NCBI RefSeq assembly: GCF_026914265.1
Contig: NC_069124.1
Span: 12,603,723 to 12,667,722 of the forward strand
Origin: Mya arenaria
Taxonomy: Eukaryota > Mollusca > Bivalvia > Myida > Myidae
Length of the DNA: 64,000 bases
Reading direction: 5' to 3'
Position numbers and translations under genes: made by a program. Position 1 is the stretch's first letter, and every line of letters begins with the position of its first letter. Below, piece by piece: positions 43,401-55,800 of this stretch. The notes beneath the pieces were generated by a model. That model saw only the letters and a list, made by a program, of their open reading frames with translations, made no database searches and had not been told where the DNA came from.

Positions 43401-46400
43401 ATATGTCAGTGTGTTTGCTGATCTATCTCAAATAAATCACACTTATAGGCATATGCCAGTGCGTCTGCTAATGTATCTCAAATACATCACACTTATAGGG
43501 ATATGTTAGCGCGTCTCAGACTCATCACACTTATAGGGATATGTCAGTGCGTCTGCTAATGTATCTCAAATACATCCCACTTATAGGGATATGTCAGTGA
43601 GTCTTCCAATGTATCTCAAATACATCACACTTATAAGGCATATGCCAGCGCGTCTGCTTATGTATTTCAAATACATAACACTTATAGGCATATGTCAGTG
43701 CGTCTGCTAATGTATCTCAAATACATCACACTTAAGGGATATTTCAGTGCGTCTTCTGACCTTCCGTGTATTGTAGTCGATGTCCTCCAAAGGAGAAGAT
43801 GTCTTACTTCTATCGCCGCCGACACTAAAGGCGACCTGGCGACCGGAGGCCGGCCTGATATACTGGAAAAGGTGCAGAAAGTTGTGAATGCATTTTTATT
43901 AAACAATTGTGAAGATGCAAGCAAAATCAACAAATCTCATTTGGGATTTGATATTGTAAAAGGTAAATTTTTAAAGCTTTATTCTCAGACTTAGTCATTG
44001 GCACTACAAACGGTTGCAAATGCTAGTTTTCCTATTAAGCAAGGGGCATAACTCATCAATTTCTTTTAATCAGAGTGGTACGTCTTAGTACACAATATTA
44101 TGGCGCTTTGTCATAATGAACTCGTGTATAAAGTTGCATGTTTAAATCGAAATGGATTCTTATGACTGGTAAAAGTTTTTGGACGACGATGACCACAATG
44201 ACAAACACATCACCCATAGCATAAATGCAACATCAAATTATACTTCATTCCTTACCACTGACTGCCGTTTATCCTCCTCCCCGTCTGTGCCGCTCGCCGG
44301 CTCGCCGAAGTCCCAGGAAGCCGTCGGCCCGAACTCTTCGTCCTTGTATCCCTTGATACCAAAAGGGGTTGGATTAGCTTATACAAAACGTCTTAGATTG
44401 GAACCAATTCAAAGTGTTTAGCAGTTTAGTTTCAAATTACCAGACTTACACTTATTACAATAACCAGAATATATAATTTAATTTCTATCAAGCCTGTACA
44501 TTTTAAAGATGCACTCTTACTCTTAAATAGAATTACCACAATTGATATAATTGTTTTAATATACCAAAATGGATAAATTCATGTCAAAAGCAATGGTTCT
44601 TATTAGTGATACCAAGTTTAATTTGAAAGAAAAATGCAGAAAACACGGTATTTCTACCATATGAAATGATAGTAGATCAAAGTAAATCTTTTAGCATTCA
44701 CCAATCATTTAATATTTTTGCGTTTTCAGCTAGTAAATACACAGTCATAATCTTGTTATTAATTATTAATATTTTCCAAAAGTGCATTGTTAAGTATGAA
44801 GTTTAAGGTTTATCACTCAAAATTTATGTTTGTTATTTATGTGTTTGTACTGATTTTGAATAAGAGTGCACAATTTTTTGTTTTACAGGATATCTACGCA
44901 GAAAACTTACCCCGACTGGACGACCGTCTGTGCTCCTCTTCAATCTCGGGAGTGCAAATACATTAAACCTTTTCCGCAGTTCCATCTGTTTCAGATAGAT
45001 GTCTTTAGGAATAAGTTTACCGTCAACATTTCTCTGAAAAGATAAATAAATCCGTGTAGGTAAAATAAATATTCTGTTGCAACTTCTATGAATAAGAATT
45101 TGGGATATATTTCCAATAATTAAGAATATCTTACTGTTGCAATACCTTATAATTAACGTTTTTGGTTCGAATTCGGATTCAATATTCGATAGAGAAATCC
45201 ATACCACAACATTCCCTTCCTTGTCAAAATGGAACCCGTCTGGTAGTTCCCCACTTTGACCCGGTGTGAATCCAGTGATTCCATATCCGGCCCAGACGCT
45301 TTCCTCTTCCATCAGAGCTGTCTCGATTTGGGAGGGCGAGCGCGCTTCCACTTTGACCTGAGTGTCCGCCGGCGCTACATGTAGAGTCTTTCCTTTGGGT
45401 TTTTCGTCAATCTAAATATGTCAGAGATAGTAGTAAGCAAACAAGCGTAGTTAAGCTACAGCTTAGCAACACAGTAGTATATCAGAATACGGGTGTGTGT
45501 GTAACAAAACTCGGTGAAAAATAATTCAGGACAATCGCAAATGATGTTCTTATTTACGAGATTTGCTTACAATGTCGTCAACATTTTTCGCTGTGTTTGT
45601 CTTCTCGTTCCAAAAGTCAATTTCATCCAACTCGTGCTCAATCTCTTTCTTAACAATGTACTTGTCCATGAACGGTGCTCCTCGAGCCAGCGGCTTACGC
45701 CGCTTCCGGCGACGCTGACCGTTGTCCGTGTCCGTCTCACTTCCGCTGACATCACTTTGCTGGCGGCGGCCCTTGGCGCGCTTACGCATCGCCTTCTTTT
45801 GGCGGCGGCGGTCGAACTCTAGCTGATCTTGCTGTTCGCGGGTCACGAGCGCCCCACCAAGTTCTCCCTCATCGTGTCCGTGTCGCTAACAAAAACAGAC
45901 AGTAAGAAACATTGATTACAACGTCTAAAATATGAGGAAAAAAGTTTATCATTGCTGCAGACATGTATTTTTTAACTAAATAATAAATGTTTCGCCATAA
46001 CTTAACCTGAATTTGAAGTTTGTATAAAAAATAAAACAATGACAAATATAAGGATTGAAAAGTATTTTTCGACGGTTAAATTTGCAAAATTCCCGAGAGT
46101 TGTAAAATAACGCCAATGCGAGTGTACTGCATGAACGCATAAACAATGCGAATCAACACAAACATGGCATGCACCGTCTCACCTTCCTGCGCTTCTTCCT
46201 GCCGACCACGTCCTTGGCGTTCGACAATCCACCCGGAGGAGTCCAAGTCGCACCTGCCAGCCGCCGCCGCTAAAAAGTAGAAATGTCAATACACTTGCTC
46301 ACTTAAAAACATTGTGGTTCTATTCTATTACATTTCTTGCATCCATAAAAATCAAATATACATACATGTAACTTAATATAAAGAAAAATACATTTTAAGT

Positions 46401-49400
46401 GAATTAAGAATTACAAACAATGTTTTGACGGTGGATTTTTAGAAAATGAGGATCATGATAGGTCACATTTGTTTAATGATACCTTTTCCCTTAACTGCTT
46501 GGCCCTCTCCTCTTTCTGAGAATCGTCGGTCTGTGAAATAAAATATCATCCACATTGAAGCAACTGTTCGTCATCTTATGATCAAAATATACATACATCA
46601 CGTGTCTATATAGCATGAGTACACACATTCATATCAATGTTATGTCAGTGATATATTCGGAAGCCTACCTCATATTCGTCACTGGATTCCGGTTCTTTAG
46701 GGTGCTTAATCACCTGAAATAGATATGAATTTAATATTTAATTAAGCTTTAATTAACTAGTAAAACAATGGAACAATGTTCATTTGCTTCCGATATGTTG
46801 ACAAAGGAATATATTTGAAAAACAAAATACCTTTCAAGAAATACATATAGGAGCACATACCTTATCAACCATTTCTTCGGGGTCCTTCTGAAAAAAGAAA
46901 GAATTGGAGATAAGTATGTGCATGATGTATGCATGACACCTATTGGATTCAAATACTGTAGAGACGTTTCGTTGTGTAAAATGTTTTTCTTGATATATTT
47001 TTTTTGCGAATACAGCAAACCATACAATTGCTTTCCCCCAGAAAGATGGCATTCGTTGCTACAAACACAGATAAGAAAATACTACAATATGAAACAAAAT
47101 ATCAAATTTGAAGCACCGCTTTATTTTACGAATCATTTTGACGTTTATAAGGCGTGTATTCGGTATAGTTACCTTGACCTCCATTTTAATTCGGAGCTCC
47201 TCTGCTTGTTTCTCCTTCTTCCGGCGCTCCTCACGCTCGCGCTCCTTTCGCTCACGTTCCTTCTTAATCCGCAACAGCACCTAGTTAGGAAAGGAAGTCA
47301 CGTTATAATTGATACCTCATCGTGATTATAGCATAATAATTTTAATAACATTCATAATGAGAACGCAGCTACTGAACAAACAAGGGCAAATTTCGTTTCT
47401 TTCAAATACAAATTCTTAAATGAGTTACATCAAGTAAGTGACTTGCTGTGAACATTATCATGATGACATTGCCCCTGTCTATTAGTACTGTAGGTGCTTT
47501 GATTACTCTTATGTTTGTTTAACTGACAGTTCTGGTATTTTTATTTATACCATGTTCATTTATATTTTTTTAAAAATGATATAAGGAGTTAACTCTTATA
47601 AGAAACAAAAATAAACGAATCATTCGTCGAACAGTAGAACAGAACTTTCTAGAAAATAACCCACTCTACAGAGGAAAAACAAAGCGCTGAAAGATTGCTT
47701 TGGTGAAATTAAACGCCAGTAAGTATTGAGTGGGGATGCTGTGGTTTGTCCATGAAATACAAAAAAACATCATTTGGCAGGTATGTGCTTCCGTAGAAGC
47801 TAGTTTTAAACGTTCCTATGATGTTTTTTCGTCTCTTACTTCGTCATCTTTGTCTGGTCGTGGGGTGGTCGGTGGTATAGGTTTCTTGCCGGGTGGAAAC
47901 ACGATGGGTCCCAAACTTTCACCACCTTGTATATCTTTTCGTAGCTGCACACTCTTGGAAAAAACAAGGTGAATTATATTAGTCAGGAAAATCCTAACCT
48001 TTCAATATTCAGCTTTAACAATTGCTAAGAACGTTCTGAAACTATTTTTATACACGGGATATGTGCGGAATAATATAAGTCAAGAGTACATTGTGTACTT
48101 CGTTTAATAATATTTTTTTTGTCAAAGTACATCGCATGCTTCCCTATTGGATGAAAAACTTCTAGGATACTGCAAGATTAAGATATTCCGTGATAATCCG
48201 CAATTATTGCTCATCTGTAGGCGACGTGCGCACGCACCTTTGAAGTCTCCACTCTTTTCTCTGCTTCCACGGGTTGTCCGTCCTGTAACTTTTTCCCGCC
48301 CCCAGGTTTCCCAATCTCCGTCAAATCAAACGTCCTCTCCCGGTCTGGTTTTTCCCGTTTAGACGGTTTATATCTGAGTGACCAGAGCAAGTAAATAAAC
48401 GGCGTCGAAGTAAAGAAATATGCTTTTGAATATTTACGTTTTGAAGGTTTTTTGACTACGAGTTAAAAAGATTTTAATAATATACAGTATGCGTTTTTTA
48501 ATTTTTAACCATGCTGTTTATTCCAAAAGGCTGCTGAACAGCATAAAGATGTAAAGCAGGTATATTATTGTCAAAGTTAAATTGTAAATGACAAATGGTT
48601 ATGCAAAAAGTATGCGTTATCGGAATCAAAAGCGTTATTTCTTACGCTGGGTCCTTCCCGTGCCTGATGGTTTTCATGGCCTCCTTTTCTTTCTCCCCAT
48701 ACCCAACCAGACTGTCCGGGGTCGATTGCCGGGAACCCTCTGGAATTTAACCAAACGATTAATACGAGTGATGAACATTCTGTACTATACCTCGGATTTT
48801 CATCAAAACGAAACACTTGAAGTTACTGCTGTTCCATTCTTACGGATGCATTGATCCTATATTTAATACCAAATTTTCTCATTTCAATCCCGTGACTTGA
48901 AAATACAGCCTATTGGAACACTTCAACACTTATATTCTATGCAAAACCTGACAAACAGACGAATACAATTATTAATCTGATGCATCTCACCTTTCTTAAG
49001 CATCTCCTCATCATCCAAGGACGCGACGGTCTTGCGCATACAAATGAAGACAATAATGATAGCAACAATCAGGATTAGCGCCAAGATACCAAGGACTATT
49101 AGTGCGATCACCCAGCCCGCCAGACCACCAACGGCCTCCTCCTCTGGGCCTGGAATCGGAGTTCATAGATAAGCATTTATATAATCATACATGTATATGA
49201 TGACGATGATGATAACGACGACTGATACCAACGATTCTTAACGAGGATACCAACTGACCAACCATACAAGTCCACCTACCGCATGTGAAATATGGGGTCA
49301 TGGTTAACCTCTGTCCGCCACTGGTCACCGCCGTGGATGTCTGAGAGCCCTCGCACTGTTCCGGAAGTACCGTCGCTTGCAACGTCCCGTCGGAATAAAG

Positions 49401-52066
49401 AAGCGCCTGAAATAATATATAAATACCAGTTACAGTTTCAGAAACGAAATGTGATGATTCAAGTACATGTATATGGTATTTGGCTAAAGAAATCCGTGTG
49501 GAGACTGGCCACTTTTCAATTTACTCATATAAATAGTTGTTCACTGCACTCAAATAGTTCGAATTTACTTGCTCTTAAGCGTTTAAAATTGTCTCTATTT
49601 TCCATCGAACATTTGACAAATGTTTTAACACAATCTGTACCCTTTTATTTATCAAAAATGAAGCTTGAAAACTAATCAAATCACCCAGCATGCAAAGCGA
49701 TGAGTGTTGATGCCATCCGTACTAACGTCCGCGTTGTACGTTAACGTGAAGGTGTCAGTCCCAGAAGAGTCCGTGTAGATGGAGTACATCTGACCACCAC
49801 CTTGAAATAATTCACAATGCTGTCGTAAATCGTAATTATCAGAATTCCAAAAAATATAATGCAAATGATGACACCACAGAAAATCAGGAAGTGGGTTGCT
49901 TACCACCTACTAGAAACTGTCATATTATAAGCGTAATATTTTTTACATAATAGTCAGAAATTTCCACATCTGTCACTGGAGAGACCCGATTCTTACTTGT
50001 AAAGCCGAGGTACTGAGTTGGGTCAGAGTTGCCGAACTCCATGAGTGTCTTGTTGGTACACGTGTCAAGTGTACAGTTCTCCACGGTAACCGCTGACAAC
50101 AGCACCTCGTATGTTACACTATAGTTCCCCAACGCAAGGTTCGGCAGTTGCATCGCCGCACTCGCCACAAAACCTGGTTGAAGACGAAGTTGATTACTAG
50201 TTTGCAGTTGACTTTATTGTCCTGTCGGGCGGGGAGCCAATATTTATATTTACATGTAACGCATGATGCTTTAGTAAGTTCCTTTTGCACTCACCGCGGG
50301 TAAAATTGCGTTTTGTTTAAATAGTCATGGCGATTCATGGTTATTCTGTATGCATTAAGAGTATGAACACTGATTTCTTTTATATCTGTCTGCATAAAAA
50401 GTGCATTTATTACAAATGGGGACATATATTATGACACCCTCTGCATAGAGAATTTCTGGCTGAATAGAAAGAAAACTACTGAACTTTGTTCGCAACAACA
50501 TCAATTCAAAATAAAACGTACCATCTTTGACGAGGATTTGAACGTTCGCGACTGTTTCGTATCCGATCTCCGAGCACGCCCCGTCAGTGTTATTGGTGAA
50601 CCGCTCCCCGGTATCATCATCAACAGCTGGAAACATATAGTTCCATTCTCAGATATACGCAGGGCGCCGATTAGAAAATGAGTAACAATCAAAGAAGAAG
50701 AAGAAGAAGAAGAAGAAGAAGAAGAAGAAGAAGAAGAAGAAGAAGAAGAAGAAGAAGAAGAAGACGAAGAAGAAGAAGAAGACGAAGAAGAAAAAGAAGA
50801 AAAACATAGAAAGTTGTAAAAAGGACATATAGTATAAAAACAACAAAGAACATACATAGTTTATATATAATCATACGGTAGCTGTGACACAACAGTTTAT
50901 CATAAAATATTTGTTTCTAACTTCCAAACAGACTGGTTATAATGCTTTTATGGACGTATACCTGTGGCGAAGTAGAATATGTAGCTGTCTGTGTTCTCGT
51001 CACTGATTGTCCGTATGTCCAGGCACACGGACACGTTCATAAACACTTCCTCAAAATTCGTCCTGAAAATACAAATTGCTTAAATTCGTACGGGGCTTCT
51101 TTTAAAGCAAAACAGGAGAAATAGCGGGTACATTTACCATACTTGTTAACAGTTCTTGGGTTCTTTTTTACCCATTCAACAAGTGAAGACTAGTCGGTAC
51201 ACAACACTTTAGGCCCTATAATAAAAGCCATGCACTCACCCTAAAATGTACTGTGTCCCTGAACTCTGCTGACAAGTAAGCGTCGCCACGTTACTTGAGT
51301 AGGACAGTGCCGCCTCGAAGTTGGAGACCTCGGTTGCTCCGCCGCTCGTAGCCACTGTCCACGTGCCGCGCGTACTCGAATGCCACGTGCCGTCACTTAG
51401 CGGCAAGGTACATTGGCCGTCTGGGTTTTGGAAGGTGATTTTTTTTAAATTATTTACAGATGAAATGAATTGCCTATAAAATGATGTATAATAGATTGTT
51501 ATATTAAAAGTATGTATTAATTTTGTTAAATCTTATTTGGGAGAAAGGCTGCATTTTAAAGTAATGTAATTCATGTCCTTTTGACAAAGTTGCGGAAACC
51601 GCACCAGTTGTATTTTTGTCGACAAGTAACAAATAGCCCTAAACAATCAGAATGAAATAATGTCGAAAACAATGGTTCTTATGAAGGATACCAAGTTTAT
51701 TTTGAAATAAAGGTGCAGAAAACACGATATTTCTACTTTATGAGACGATAGTAGATCACAGTAGGTCAACGATAATGTTTGTCATAAATGTGTATGCATT
51801 GCTTTTAAATAAGAGTGTCATTTTAAAAGAATATGTATAAATTCTAAAGATTTTTTGTAACATGCTATTTTAAATAGTGATAAATAGTGATAACGGTACA
51901 GTAAAGCCTGTCTAGTAAAAAGAAAAAACTACAAACGTTTTCCATATCGGGATTTGTTATTTAATAATGCGACGTGAAACAGAGAAAATATGTGCTTACC
52001 TGTTAACACAAAGAAAAGTCCAAAACAACATAAAAATAAAACTGCCGAAGACATAATTGTAGCCAT
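38766..52066 (-). CDS. Gene M copy B: single-pass membrane protein, exon 21 missing
   Basis: Exons 5' to 3': 52,066-52,000; 51,420-51,240; 51,062-50,962; 50,626-50,522; 50,173-49,997; 49,800-49,685; 49,406-49,280; 49,149-48,991; 48,739-48,646; 48,373-48,238; 47,953-47,840; 47,280-47,173; 46,887-46,861; 46,713-46,669; 46,530-46,483; 46,269-46,183; 45,885-45,571; 45,411-45,205; 45,033-44,911; 44,351-44,256; (21 lost); 40,467-40,406; 40,218-40,147; 39,813-39,594; 39,331-38,766. Exons 1-20 splice in frame, with signal peptide, ectodomain, one helix and charged tail. Exon 20 is phase 0 while exon 22 expects phase 1, so a transcript joining them stops after one residue. Copy B is thus intact to exon 20 but probably tail-truncated. 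Confidence 0.8.
40533..41799. repeat. 50-bp minisatellite, first part (unit B)
   Basis: Same array as 4,914-6,166 with unit-by-unit correspondence and a few changed units. It directly abuts the point where about 1.5 kb including exon 21 is absent. Confidence 0.95.
41800..42653. mobile_element. Non-autonomous hAT-type element (unit B)
   Basis: 854 bp, the same length and position as in unit A, bounded by perfect 8-bp duplications GTCAGTGC at 41,792-41,799 and 42,654-42,661. The insertion therefore predates the duplication, or the split of the two haplotypes. It contains the tRNA-like A/B box block near 42,280-42,335. Confidence 0.8.
42654..43755. repeat. 50-bp minisatellite, second part (unit B)
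   Basis: About 22 units, more than twice the unit A segment (7,021-7,473). Extra units with TCAGTTCGTCTGCAGATG and TGCTAATGTATC variants are found here. Confidence 0.9.
43777..43962 (+). CDS. Orphan candidate exon on the plus strand (unit B only)
   Basis: Immediately after the minisatellite, TTGTAG (acceptor) is followed by an open 186-bp stretch and a GTAAAT donor, phase 1-1. The peptide includes CLTSIAADTKGDLATGGRPD and LEKVQKVVNAFLLNNCEDAS, which looks like real coding sequence. It is not a sushi domain, not part of M, and no partner exons are visible on the plus strand. It may be a fragment of an unrelated gene carried in by duplication or a transposon. I do not recognise the family. Confidence 0.35.
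44256..45885 (-). CDS. M copy B exons 17-20
   Basis: Exons 45,885-45,571 (315 bp), 45,411-45,205 (207 bp), 45,033-44,911 (123 bp) and 44,351-44,256 (96 bp), all phase 0-0 and open. Exon 17 is strongly basic (QRRRKRRKPLARG), exon 18 contains VWAGYGITGFTPGQSGELPD, exon 19 ends RLKRSTDGRPVG, and exon 20 is acidic. Exons 18-20 are deleted in copy A apart from the first bases of exon 18. No domain recognised. Confidence 0.75.
44508..44870. mobile_element. MITE-like repeat between M exons 19 and 20 (unit B)
   Basis: Ends GCACTCTTA and TAAGAGTGC are inverted, enclosing about 340 bp of AT-rich non-coding DNA. The core resembles 13,626-13,905. Unit A lacks it because of the deletion at 7,474. Confidence 0.55.
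46183..48739 (-). CDS. M copy B exons 9-16
   Basis: Exons 48,739-48,646; 48,373-48,238; 47,953-47,840; 47,280-47,173; 46,887-46,861; 46,713-46,669; 46,530-46,483; 46,269-46,183. Every phase matches and every donor and acceptor is canonical, including GTAAGA after exon 9 that copy A has lost. They encode the charged, partly coiled-coil cytoplasmic tail. The intact reading here is the main evidence that copy A's differences are lesions or errors. Confidence 0.8.
48991..49149 (-). CDS. M copy B exon 8, transmembrane helix
   Basis: Same as 11,064-11,222, with Arg in place of the second membrane-proximal Cys (CMRKTVAS). Phase 1-1. Confidence 0.85.
49280..51420 (-). CDS. M copy B exons 2-7, ectodomain
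   Basis: Exons 51,420-51,240; 51,062-50,962; 50,626-50,522; 50,173-49,997; 49,800-49,685; 49,406-49,280. Open and in phase. Exon 3 is 9 bp shorter than in copy A, turning EEFFQEFINV into EEVFMNV. A few further substitutions occur (Ala to Asp in exon 4's DDDTGE). Ectodomain cysteines are conserved between copies. Confidence 0.75.
50691..50805. repeat. GAA trinucleotide repeat (unit B)
   Basis: Counterpart of 12,766-12,875 with different interruptions and slightly greater length. Confidence 0.95.
52000..52066 (-). CDS. M copy B exon 1, signal peptide
   Basis: ATG at 52,066; MATIMSSAVLFLCCFGLF, identical to copy A, phase 1 at a GTAAGC donor. Confidence 0.8.
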
Positions 52067-52812
52067 TCTGGAACTTGAAGATTACTTAAGTATGCTTATT
52101 TTTTTCTCATTTTGTCTTTAAACATTATTACTTATACCGTCAGCCATTTTGTTTCTAAGTTAATTAAGATCTTTGTTTTAACAACGATCAAATATCTGTT
52201 GAGATTTTGGGTCATTATTTGTGGAGTTTCTCCCCTATTGTTCTAAACACAAAGGCACCGTCACGCACATACGCACGGACTCTCTCAATCTGAAATTAAC
52301 CTGTGCACTAAACGTTTCCTAAAAACTGTTTGTCAAAATTTCATTTGTGTTTAAAATACCCACCGAACGTTAATGGTATACCGTCAATTTTTCTTTTGGT
52401 AAATACAATACAATACAATACAATACGTTTATTTCGGCTTTATAGCAGTGAAAAATAACATATGAAAAGTGGTGAACAGAACTTAACAAAGGAATGCTAT
52501 GTATAAATAAACATATGCATGAGGTGTTGTTACATACATGTATATTATTCCAATATAACAGTACAAAAAGTCAGATGAAGGTATAATTTCGGGTTCAATA
52601 TTTAACTTAATATATTAAGTTCCAACTTAGTAAATTGCAAAGACGTCATAGTGCGAGAGGGGAAAAGTTAATAATGTTGCCTTGGTAATAGTTCCAAGCC
52701 ATTTTTATAGCTTTCATGTAAAACAGCAACAAATAACAGTTTTATATTTGTTTAACGAATCAGGTAGTAATTTAGTTTGAAGAACTATGTGATAATCGAT
52801 GTATTGTTTTAG

Positions 52813-55800
52813 TAACATGTCCAACGCTAAATGCTCCCGATAGCGGCAGTTTTGTCTTGGTTACTGATGGTATGGTGACGAGGACAGAATATTCGTGTGT
52901 TGATGGTTACTACCTGGACGGGAACAGTTCACGTGAATGCCTGTTGTCAGGATCTTGGACGGGAGTTCAGCCCAAATGCCGTTAGTATTGATAAACCCCG
53001 GCAGGCATCGCTCCATACTGTATTTATCTTTATTAATGTAAAATATATGTAATTCATACTTACCTTTGTCTATTCATGGAAAGATATTTTGAAGTTTTCA
53101 AACCTTGGCATTTTAGGCCAGTGCTTAGCGCCATCCTGATATTACAGACGGGCTAGCCCTGTGTCCATCATGCCAAGATCATTAATAGTCACTAAGTGCT
53201 GTTAGTAATATTATCCTGGATAAAGTCCATTTTTTTCAAGCATTGTTCATGCAAAATATTTAATAAGTACCAAGTTATTTAGTAAATTATTGATGTACAG
53301 GTTTAACATTATTTGCATAACATGTACTGATCTCAAACCTGTTGTTTTATGGCACTAACACAGCAAAACGTAATAACTCTTGTCGGGAATTTCACAAAGT
53401 TCACATATTTTCTTTGTAATTCAGCGTGTACACCGCCATTTTACCTTTGAATCTTGGGTAATCCTGAGATAGTTTTTGACCTTTCAAGATTTCAAAACTT
53501 GACAAGTTATTCTTACTTGAGCGTTTGAATCATGTCGTTCCACAAGGTGATAATGTCTCTTAGTTAATAATCCATTATTCACATGAAATGCACTGATAAT
53601 TTATTGTTGTAATCCAGTGTGATGCTTTAAATCCTTTTTCGGAAACTTCACGGTCATTTGACAGTTCGTCCGCCATCTTGAATATTTTACAATGGCTGTC
53701 AGCCAATCGGGTCATTTGACCCGATTCTGGGTCATTTTCGGTCGGGTCAATTTGGGTCAGGTCATTTTTGACCGAGATTTTCGGGTCATTTAACCATAGG
53801 AGTATATAAGGCCGTGAATTTTCAGTCTCAGGACAGTCGAATTTGGATCATTGAACAAGCTGCCTGCATATTATTCTTAAAAGGTTAAAATCAACCTGAA
53901 TATTTAAATAGACAATAAATAAGTAAATATAAACTACTTACAAGTAATAAAATAACAGGCATTGATTTTATATTGAGTTTGTAAACAACTTTATACTGAT
54001 AATAATATTTTACTGTCTTACTACGACGTGCTGTGTCAACGTTCATATAAGCCAACGCGTTTTGCTGTGTACGGTGCCGCTGATTACTACCGTGTATTAT
54101 ATCTGATGTTTGATGTCTTGATGCATATATTTATTTGCTCCAAAAATAAAACGTAAAACGTTCATTGCGTCGTCATTTTGGCTAGGTCGTAACAATTATT
54201 GCTTCAAATACTTGGTCACCCTAAAAGGGACAGTTGATAGCGTTGACGGACCACGGGGCTATGTCGTAACATTTATTGCTTCAAATACTTGGTCACCCTA
54301 AAAGGGACAGTTGATAGCGTCGACGGACCACGGGGCTAGGTCGTAACATTTATTGGTGGCAGCGGTGGGATCTGTTATAATAGCAGATCCAGCGATACGA
54401 ACTACGCCAGACGAAGGGTGTTGTAACATAGTCACGTACTAGACGCGATAGGTCAGGGGTTTAAAATTATCAAGAATTAAAGGAATTCGCGTCATGACTG
54501 ATCCAAGGGAGGTCGATAGCGGGGAGGTAATATTTAATAACCCAGAGGCGGCCGACGATGCCGACGAGTATGCCACACTGGACTCCGCGTCCGAGGCCGG
54601 GTCTACAACCAATGACCCGCCAGGTGATTGTGACGAGGGGCCATTACGCGAGGTTATGGTAGGTGTCACGGGGGCTTTGAAGGACGTCGTTAGGGAGTTA
54701 CAGTCCATCAAAAGAGGGATGGCTAAGTGTAAAGATGGGTCGGGAGAGACGAGGACATTTTGCACAAATAACAGCAATGTAAGTGAGTATGACAGTAGTA
54801 ATTCAAGGAACAATCGCAAGGAAGGTAATAAGCATATTTCAGGTCAGGCCCTTAACGCAGATGCTCCGTCTTATGTGCGCTGGGGGACGACGTACTACGG
54901 CGCCGGCCGAACGGAAAGGGATGTTGACCACACGTGGGATGCGGGTAACCCGACGGGGACACCATATGGCTACAACGCGACGGGGTCGACGCAACGGGAG
55001 GGATATGCTGTATCAAGCTCCAGGAACACGAGAGCAGGCGGAAGTAGTTGGGAATCGGACCGGATGTACCACGGGCCATACACGCAGCCTGATAGGATAC
55101 GCGATGCCCCCTATTTTCGCGAAGGAACTGCGAGGTACCCACCAGTTAAGCTGCCGGTGTTCACTGGTAAAGAAGACTGGGCCACCTGGCTGGCGCAGTT
55201 TGAAGCCATAGCCGGTCGTTTCCGCTGGTCCGAAGACGAGAGGCTTGATCAGCTACTGCCTAGGCTGGAGGGGGCAGCAGCACAATTTGTATTTTCCCAA
55301 TTAAAGCCTAACACAGTGAATAACTACAAAGAACTTATTATTGAGCTAAATAGTAGGTTCAGGGCCGTAGAAACAGCCCGGTCATATGCCGCTAAATTTA
55401 GCAGACGGACGCAACGACAGGGGGAGACAGTAGAGGAGTACGCATCGGACCTCAAAATGCTGTACGACAAGGCCCACGGGTTTAGAGACCGGAAGACGAG
55501 GGACGAGGACCTCGTGCGGCGGTTCTTGGACGGGGTCACAGACGAGGAAATGCGGTTCGAGCTGGAGTTTAATAAAGAACCTAGGACGGTCGATGAGGCA
55601 GTTTACTTTGCAGTCAATTGGTTACAGATTCGGGGAAGAGATAGAGCTGACAGAAAAGGGCGTTATCAAGCAAGAAGAGCATACGAGCCGCAGTGGGACA
55701 AGCATAATGGTGACCATAGGGTACCCGAACGGCGAGACACCTCAAGACAGTTCAATGGACAGAGGAAAGAGAATGGACTAGGGACAGATCAAAAGCGAGA

